Shown here: positions 30,827 to 35,916 of the stretch, piece after piece | Numbering within the stretch: position 1 is the first letter of the stretch | How the letters are laid out: the number at the start of each line of letters is the position of its first letter | Assembly (NCBI RefSeq): GCF_016905445.1 | Contig: NZ_JAFEXF010000062.1 | Location: forward strand, 1-35,916 | Direction: 5' to 3' | DNA from: Streptomyces sp. G44 | GTDB lineage: Bacteria; Actinomycetota; Actinomycetes; Streptomycetales; Streptomycetaceae | DNA length: 35,916 bases | The notes under the pieces: generated by a model | Databases searched by the model: none | What the model saw: only the letters and a program-made list of their open reading frames with translations | Told to the model about the DNA's origin: nothing | Made by a program: the position numbers and the translations under genes

Positions 30827-32071
30827 ATGTCAATAAGCGAGACACGGCCCCCGGTTGGTCCCGGTGCAGAGCACACCGCCACAGGGAGCAGGGGCCAGAA
30901 AGAAGAAAAACTGCCGATGCCGGCGCTGCTGGCCCTGGCCACGGCCGTCTTCATCACGAGCCTCACGGAGACACTGCCCGCGGGCCTGCTGCCCGCCATG
31001 AGCAGCGATCTCCATGTGAGCGAGTCCGCGACCGGGCAGACGGTGACCATCTACGCGATCGGCACCGCGCTGACGGCGATCCCGCTGACCGCCGCGACGG
31101 CGGGCTGGCGGCGCAAGCGGCTGCTGCTGACGGCGATGGCGGGATTCGCGGTGGCCAACACGGTCACGGCAGTCTCCGAGAACTACTCGGTGACGATGGC
31201 GGCCCGCCTCGTGGCCGGCGTCGCGGCAGGCCTGGCCTGGGCCCTCCTGGCGGGCTACGCCCGGCGCATGGCGCCGCCGCACCTCCAGGGCAAGGCCATC
31301 GCGATCGCGATGGCGGGCATCCCGGTGGCCCTCTCCCTGGGCGTACCCGCGGGCACCTTCCTGGGCAAAGTGCTGAGCTGGCAGGCGGCGTTCCTGACCA
31401 TGACCGGTCTGACCATGCTGCTGCTCGCCTGGATCGCGGCCACCGTCCCCGACTACCCCGGCCGACGGGCCGCAGGACGTACGCCGTTGATGGGCGCCCT
31501 GAAGGTGCCAGGTGTGAGGCCGGTCCTGTTCGTGACGCTGGTGTTCGTGCTGGCACACACCATCTTGTACACGTTCATCGCCGCGTTCCTGGACGAAGCG
31601 GACATGGGGGACTCCATCGACGTGGTGCTCCTCGTCTTCGGTGCCGCGTCCCTCGTGAGCATCTGGGTCGTAGGAGCACAGATCAACCGGCGGCTGCGGG
31701 CCCTGATGATCGGCGCCACCCTGCTGATCGCCGTGGCCGCCGCCATGCTCGCGGTGCTGTCCGACAGCCAGACCATGGTCTACGTCGCCGTGGTGCTGTG
31801 GGGCCTGGGCTGGGGCGGCGCGCCCACCATCCTGCAGACCGCCGCGGGAGACGCGGGCGGCGAACAGGCCGACGCCGCCCAGGCCATGCTTGTCACCCTG
31901 TGGAACGTGGCCATGGCCGGAGGCGGCATCCTCGGCGGAATCCTTCTGGACGCCGTCGGCTCCACCTCCTTCCCCTGGACCATCCTCCTGCTCCTGGCCC
32001 CGGTCCTCACCGTGGTCCTGGCAGCCCACTCCCACGGCTTCCCCGCCGAACGCGCCGGCGTCGACGCGTGA
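30827..32071 (+). CDS. MFS transporter, drug-efflux type
   Basis: This 414-residue inner-membrane protein has about 12 hydrophobic helices. The first starts near residue 32 (PALLALATAVFITSLTETLP). The family pattern continues with RLVAGVAAGLAWALLAGYAR near residue 125 and MAGIPVALSLGVPAGTFLG, the antiporter-like motif of helix 5. A cytosolic loop with PDYPGRRAAGRTP lies between the two six-helix halves. It resembles proton-driven efflux pumps of the CmlA/AraJ type. The operator upstream and the MerR gene downstream suggest induction by a toxic substrate. A hairpin terminator separates it from the MerR gene. It could export the local product, but it lies far from the biosynthetic genes. Confidence 0.9.
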   Translation: MSISETRPPVGPGAEHTATGSRGQKEEKLPMPALLALATAVFITSLTETLPAGLLPAMSSDLHVSESATGQTVTIYAIGTALTAIPLTAATAGWRRKRLLLTAMAGFAVANTVTAVSENYSVTMAARLVAGVAAGLAWALLAGYARRMAPPHLQGKAIAIAMAGIPVALSLGVPAGTFLGKVLSWQAAFLTMTGLTMLLLAWIAATVPDYPGRRAAGRTPLMGALKVPGVRPVLFVTLVFVLAHTILYTFIAAFLDEADMGDSIDVVLLVFGAASLVSIWVVGAQINRRLRALMIGATLLIAVAAAMLAVLSDSQTMVYVAVVLWGLGWGGAPTILQTAAGDAGGEQADAAQAMLVTLWNVAMAGGGILGGILLDAVGSTSFPWTILLLLAPVLTVVLAAHSHGFPAERAGVDA

Positions 32072-32079
32072 ACCACGGG

Positions 32080-32108
32080 CCGCCGTCCGGCAGAGCGCCG
32101 GACGGCGG
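32080..32108 (+). terminator. Hairpin terminator after the MFS gene
   Basis: A 12-bp perfect stem (CCGCCGTCCGGC with its complement) and a 5-base loop lie nine bases after the stop codon, without a T-run. Confidence 0.8.
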
Positions 32109-32164
32109 GCATACGCTCCGACCAGCCTGACCGGCGCCCGACTTGAGGAAATGAGGAAGTGCAC

Positions 32165-32542
32165 ATGCGTATCGGAGAGTTGGCAGAGCGCACCCATACG
32201 TCACGCCGGTTGCTGCGCTACTACGAGGAACAAGGGCTGATCGTCTCGCAGCGTGCCGCCCACGGGTACCGCCAGTACGACGAGCGCCTCGTGGACCGGG
32301 TCATGCAGATCAGAGGCCTCCTGGACGCCGGGCTGCCGACCCGCATCATCAAGCAGATACTCCCGTGCCTCGACCAGCCCCGGGCCATCCATTTCTCCGA
32401 TGCCACACCGGAGATGATCGCCGTGCTCGAACGCGAACGCGACCGCATGACCCAACGCATCGACTGCCTGATCCGCAACCGGGACGCGGTGGCCGGTTAC
32501 ATCGACGCCGTACGGAACGGCGCACCCTCGAAGGCGGCCTGA
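32165..32542 (+). CDS. MerR-family transcriptional regulator
   Basis: This 125-residue protein has the MerR winged helix at residues 1-70 (MRIGELAERTHTSRRLLRYY, EEQGLIVSQRAAHGYRQYDE) and a dimerisation helix (MIAVLERERDRMTQRIDCLI). The C-terminal effector region is short, with one Cys in ILPCLDQP and one in the long helix, so metal sensing is possible but drug sensing is as likely. The ATG at 32165 has GAGGAA six bases upstream. It probably controls the MFS gene through the inverted repeat at 30791. The two genes are in the same direction, separated by a terminator. Confidence 0.9.
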   Translation: MRIGELAERTHTSRRLLRYYEEQGLIVSQRAAHGYRQYDERLVDRVMQIRGLLDAGLPTRIIKQILPCLDQPRAIHFSDATPEMIAVLERERDRMTQRIDCLIRNRDAVAGYIDAVRNGAPSKAA

Positions 32543-32683
32543 AGCACACAGGCAGAGGACGAACGAAACGCCGCGCCCAGTCGTGATCCGTCCACCTGCC
32601 GGGACCTTGCGCACGGCGTTCTCGCATGCGTACAGTGTTCGCAAGTAAAGGACAGCGTACGCACCAGGCGAGGGCGGGCAAAC

Positions 32684-34138
32684 ATGTCGAGGAATGTGAA
32701 CTGGGACGAGCAGGGCAACTGGGAAGCCAGGGGGGAGTGGGGAACCCGGAACTCGGCGGGCCAGCGGCTGGACCTCGCCCACTGGCAGTCCCGGCTCGAC
32801 GACCTGCGCGCCAAGCACCACGTCCCGGCGGCGTCGCTGGCGATCCTCATCGACGGAGACATCCACGAGCTGGCGAGCGGAATCCTCCACCGCGGAACGG
32901 GCGTGGAGGCGACGACCGACTCGGTCTTCCAGATGGGCTCGATCGCCAAGATCTACACCGCCACCCTGATCATGCGGCTCGCCGGTGCGGGCCAACTGGA
33001 CCTGGACGCACCGGTCGTGGACATACTGCCGGAGTTCACGGTCGCCGACCCCGAGTCGGCCAGGGCGATCACCCCACGCCGACTGCTCAGCCACACCAGC
33101 GGACTCACCTGCGACTTCACCTACGACAGCGGGCGCGGCGACGACTGCCTCGCCAAGTACGTCGAGGCCGCGAAGGGCGTGGCACTGGACTGTCCGCCCG
33201 GGGAGGCACTGTCATACAGCAGCATCGGGTACAACGTGCTCGGCCGCATCATCGAAGTACTGACCGGCAAGGTCTGGGACGAGGCACTGAAAGACCTGCT
33301 CCTGGCCCCGCTGGGCCTCGACCATACGGTGACGCTGCCCGAGGAGGCCCTGCGGTTCCGCACGGCGATGGGCCACCTGGGCGAGCCGGGCCAGGACCCG
33401 GACCCGGCACCGTCATGGGACCTGATGCCGCGTTCGGCGGGCCCCTACGGCCGGGTCGTCGCCACCGCCGGGGACCTCGCGCGGTTCGCGCGGATGCACC
33501 TCGCGGGCGGAGTGGGGCAGGACGGCACCCGGATACTGTCCGAGGAGGCCGTCGCGCGGATGCAGCGTCAGGTCGTGGACTCTCCCGACAAGTGGTCGGT
33601 CAGCGCGGACGGCTGGGGCCTGGGCTGGACCCTGTACGACTGGAACGGCGTGCGGGGCTACGGCCATGACGGCGCCTCCATCGGCCAGTACGGCTATCTG
33701 CGCGTCGTCCCGTCGGCAGGCCTCGCGGTCACGCTGCTCACCAACGGCGGTGGCGCACGCGAGCTGTATGCCGCGCTCTACCGTGAACTCCTGGCGGAAC
33801 TGGCCGGAGTGCGCATGCCGGACGCCTTCGCCCCGCCGACCGATTTTCCCGTGGTCGACTTCGCACCGCTCGTCGGCACCTACCGACGCGAGGGCGTGGT
33901 CATCACCGTGACCGAGCGGGACGGTACCGGGCACATGGTGTACGAGTTCGTCGACGGCATGAAGGACTTCTCCGAACCCCTGGAGATCGAGCTGATCCCG
34001 GTGACGGAAACGGTCTTCGCCGGTACGGGGGTGGGCGCGGCGTTCAGCGAGGGCCACATGCCCGTGATCTTCTCCGCGCTGAGGGACGGCACGGGATGCG
34101 TGTACATCGGGATGCGCTGCGGCCCCAAGGCGGCATAG
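32684..34138 (+). CDS. Serine hydrolase of the beta-lactamase/DD-peptidase fold (class C-like)
   Basis: This 484-residue protein has the nucleophile motif SIAK near residue 87 (FQMGSIAKIYTATLIMRL), a YSSIGYN segment near residue 184 in place of the usual YxN, and YGHDGAS near residue 325 at the KTG-equivalent position. LLSHTSGL is typical of the family. A C-terminal beta-rich extension (residues about 385-484, VGTYRREGVVITVTERDG) follows. There is no signal peptide or lipobox, so it is probably cytoplasmic: an esterase, transacylase or amidase more likely than a classical beta-lactamase. The first 30 residues are polar and unrelated. Neighbours give no substrate hint. Confidence 0.9.
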   Translation: MSRNVNWDEQGNWEARGEWGTRNSAGQRLDLAHWQSRLDDLRAKHHVPAASLAILIDGDIHELASGILHRGTGVEATTDSVFQMGSIAKIYTATLIMRLAGAGQLDLDAPVVDILPEFTVADPESARAITPRRLLSHTSGLTCDFTYDSGRGDDCLAKYVEAAKGVALDCPPGEALSYSSIGYNVLGRIIEVLTGKVWDEALKDLLLAPLGLDHTVTLPEEALRFRTAMGHLGEPGQDPDPAPSWDLMPRSAGPYGRVVATAGDLARFARMHLAGGVGQDGTRILSEEAVARMQRQVVDSPDKWSVSADGWGLGWTLYDWNGVRGYGHDGASIGQYGYLRVVPSAGLAVTLLTNGGGARELYAALYRELLAELAGVRMPDAFAPPTDFPVVDFAPLVGTYRREGVVITVTERDGTGHMVYEFVDGMKDFSEPLEIELIPVTETVFAGTGVGAAFSEGHMPVIFSALRDGTGCVYIGMRCGPKAA

Positions 34139-34293
34139 CGCGGCGGCGCCAACCGGGACCCCTGACTCTCGGCAGAACGGGCCACGAGGCAGCCCGCCCG
34201 GCGCTGGACTTCCAACTGCCGGGCGGACGCTGTGCCTGTCCCTGTGACTCTGGCTGTCGTATGGCTGTCGCTTTCGCGGTGTCGCTTGGTCGG

Positions 34294-34947
34294 TCAGCCG
34301 GTGATGGAGAAGAAGACCGAGCCGTCCTCGGCCCACCACCAGGCGCCCCGGCCGGTGTCCCACTCCGAGAACCAGCCGTCGAGCGCCTCGATCAGCTCGT
34401 TGAGGTCGTACCGCAGATCGGGGTCGATGCCATCCAGAGCCGCCCGGTAGGCATCCAGCGCGGGCCCGACCTTCGTCATCGGCCAGCAGCCGATCTCTGG
34501 TGAACCCTCCAGCGGGCGGGGAATGTAGAACCCGATCTCCGAAGGCGGGCCGCTGTATATGTACTGGCTCGGCAGTAGGTCGGCCGGAACGCCCTCCGCG
34601 TGCAGAGCATCGTCCAGCGCCGAGAAGAAGGTGACGGGGCTGCGATAGCTCGCCAGGGTGGTGGGGTCGCTCGCGTTATGATCGATGATGATTTGGAGGG
34701 CCGCGTAATAGGCGCATCCGGCATAGTCGGCGCGCGAGTCGGCCCGACCGGCAACCAGCTGTTCCAGCGCATCGGGCACCGACAGACCCCAGTCCACGTC
34801 CTGGGCATCGAGATCGGCTTGGCGCATCCGAGCCCTCTCCCGCATGTTCTCCAGACGCCGGGATTCGTCGGCGCTCAGATCCCGTGCGGGCAGGAAACGA
34901 GCGACCTCGCCACGGTTGGCCATACTGAAGTTCACTACCTTGCTCAT
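34294..34947 (-). CDS. DUF7691-like protein of unknown function
   Basis: This 217-residue acidic soluble protein has an Arg/Glu-rich N-terminal helix (SRRLENMRERARMRQADLDA), a central CAYYAALQIIIDHNASDP segment and a C-terminal WPMTKVGPALDAYRAALDGI region. It ends in WFSEWDTGRGAWWWAEDGS. It resembles a widespread Streptomyces family annotated as DUF7691 whose role is unknown, perhaps linked to toxin/immunity-type loci. The assignment is from memory. The ATG follows AGGA with eight bases between. It stands alone between the hydrolase and the telomere region. Confidence 0.78.
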   Translation of the reverse strand: MSKVVNFSMANRGEVARFLPARDLSADESRRLENMRERARMRQADLDAQDVDWGLSVPDALEQLVAGRADSRADYAGCAYYAALQIIIDHNASDPTTLASYRSPVTFFSALDDALHAEGVPADLLPSQYIYSGPPSEIGFYIPRPLEGSPEIGCWPMTKVGPALDAYRAALDGIDPDLRYDLNELIEALDGWFSEWDTGRGAWWWAEDGSVFFSITG

Positions 34948-35271
34948 GGCCGCATCCTGTCAAAGACCACCGACATCCCAGGTGCCCAGCCCCTCGCTGA
35001 CCTGCAACGGCCACAACCGCTACCTGCCGATGCGACCGCCTTGGCTTGGGCTAAGAACTGAGGGTCTGCACGTAGGTAGGGATGAATGCGGTTCTCTCCT
35101 GAGAGCTGTTCAGGTAGTGCACTCTGAGTCCATAGTCGATCTGCATATCAAAATGAAGCACGCCTCATGCGCATCCTGATGCTTCCCCGGTTCCCCTGCT
35201 TCCTGGTTCCCCGTGAATCTTTTTTGCCGGGTGCTGGGGTGGGTTGGGTGGTTGGGGGTACGGGGGGTGGT
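34948..35271. other. 324-bp region without a clear gene
   Basis: No reading frame here has protein-like composition. I see no strong repeat. The base composition becomes less GC-rich near 35100-35270, as is common close to Streptomyces telomeres. Confidence 0.5.
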
Positions 35272-35565
35272 ATGGCACCGAAGAGTGAATATGTCATGTC
35301 CCTGCGGGCCGTACGTCAGCTGCGCCGGACCCGGGTCTTTTATGCGGCAGGCGTCTTGTTGTGGGCGGTGACTGCCCTGTGGACGGGTTGGAGTCATCCG
35401 GGGAGCCGGCAGATGTGGGTTTCTCTGCTCTTGTTGGTGGTTTTTGCTGGTCTGCTGGCTGTTACTTCTGTGTGGCTGCATCGTTTGCAGGGGGCTTTTG
35501 GGCGCAGGCCGGTGCATCATGCCGTATCCCGGCGTGTGGTCACCCCCGGTCACGTGAACGCCTGA
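35272..35565 (+). CDS. Small telomere-proximal membrane protein
   Basis: This 97-residue protein has two hydrophobic helices (FYAAGVLLWAVTALWTGW and MWVSLLLLVVFAGLLAVTSV) and basic ends (RQLRRTR and RLQGAFGRR). The ATG at 35272 has a GGGGGGTGG tract upstream; the longer upstream frame lacks similarity. No family recognised. Codon usage is less GC-biased than in the rest of the window (many TTG, GTT, CTT codons), suggesting recent arrival or an end effect. It is the last gene before the telomere. Confidence 0.6.
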   Translation: MAPKSEYVMSLRAVRQLRRTRVFYAAGVLLWAVTALWTGWSHPGSRQMWVSLLLLVVFAGLLAVTSVWLHRLQGAFGRRPVHHAVSRRVVTPGHVNA

Positions 35566-35647
35566 CCTCTCCCGCACCGAGCATTCCTCTGACCAGCCTG
35601 GCTCGCGTCAGCGGGCCAGGGACTGTAGGCGTAGCCGGAAGTCCCTA

Positions 35648-35890
35648 GCCGGGGGAGCGCAGCGGACCCGGCACATGGTCGGTCTGGAGCGAAGCGGAGG
35701 ACCGACTGCGGGACGGAGTCCCGCTAGCTCCGAGAGCGCAGCGGACGGAGCTTCAACCCGGCTGCGCAGCAGCCGGGTTGAAGTGGGATGCGCAGCATCC
35801 CACTATCGCTCGCGCGGAGCGGGAGCGTAACACCCGCGCGCAGCGCGGGTGTTCGCTTTCACAGCGCGCAGCGCTGTGGGACCCGCTCCG
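35648..35890. other. Streptomyces-type telomere (palindrome array)
   Basis: Nine hairpins run almost end to end: 35648-35672, 35678-35706, 35708-35724 (GGA loop), 35726-35752, 35751-35783 (15-bp stem, GCA loop), 35782-35804 (GCA), 35807-35827 (GGA), 35829-35853 (GCA) and 35860-35878 (GCA). Then CCCGCTCCGC (35882-35891) matches all but the last three bases of the terminal palindrome. Stems with GCA or GGA trinucleotide loops and this order reproduce palindromes I-VII of archetypal Streptomyces linear ends, read in reverse. Such 3' overhangs are filled in by terminal-protein-primed synthesis. The capping genes tap/tpg are not in the window. Confidence 0.9.
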
Positions 35891-35916
35891 CCTCCAGATC
35901 GTCCAGCCGGAATGCC

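Overview
The window is high-GC DNA with actinomycete gene style: GTG/TTG starts, ATGA overlaps, SARP regulators, gamma-butyrolactone (GBL) regulators and a Streptomyces-type telomere. It is best read as the end of a Streptomyces (or close relative) linear replicon, either a giant linear plasmid or a chromosome arm, running inward-to-outward from left to right. I saw no rRNA, intact tRNA, CRISPR array, transposase, conjugation (tra) genes or telomere-capping tap/tpg genes.

Region 1 (1-10.4 kb) is a fragment of a natural-product cluster. A frameshifted relic of argJ (ornithine acetyltransferase) is followed by a divergent pair resembling piperazate synthase (KtzT family) and ornithine N5-hydroxylase (KtzI family). 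These are the two enzymes that turn ornithine into piperazic acid. Next come a condensation-domain protein ending in a truncated thioesterase-like tail, a didomain aromatase/cyclase of type II polyketide pathways, a luciferase-like flavin/F420 oxidoreductase, a type II thioesterase and two SARP activators. Five direct repeats with an exact 11-bp period lie upstream of both the hydroxylase and the aromatase/cyclase. They look like SARP-binding sites and put both genes in one regulon.

Region 2 (10.6-17.2 kb) is the control centre. It holds a third SARP, two TetR regulators of the pseudo-GBL-receptor type, an AfsA-family GBL synthase, a canonical GBL receptor and a FAD monooxygenase. Six ARE-like operators sit in front of these six genes, so the likely circuit is GBL signal, then receptor and pseudo-receptors, then SARPs, then piperazate and tailoring genes.

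Region 3 (17.3-30.7 kb) is replication and maintenance. Two paralogous PrimPol, SF3-helicase and small-protein modules point away from each other (A leftward, B rightward). Each has its own iteron family upstream. Between them lie parAB with four copies of GTTTACCGCGGTAAAC, two of them inside parB, and several small membrane or coiled-coil proteins plus a family 2 glycosyltransferase. The predicted ParA has its A' motif before its Walker A motif, an apparent block permutation.

Region 4 (30.8-35.9 kb) holds a drug-efflux-type MFS transporter with a MerR regulator, a beta-lactamase-fold serine hydrolase, a DUF7691-like protein, a small membrane protein and, in the last 270 bp, a run of hairpins matching the archetypal Streptomyces telomere. 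The outermost palindrome is broken and joined to about 25 bp of unrelated sequence.
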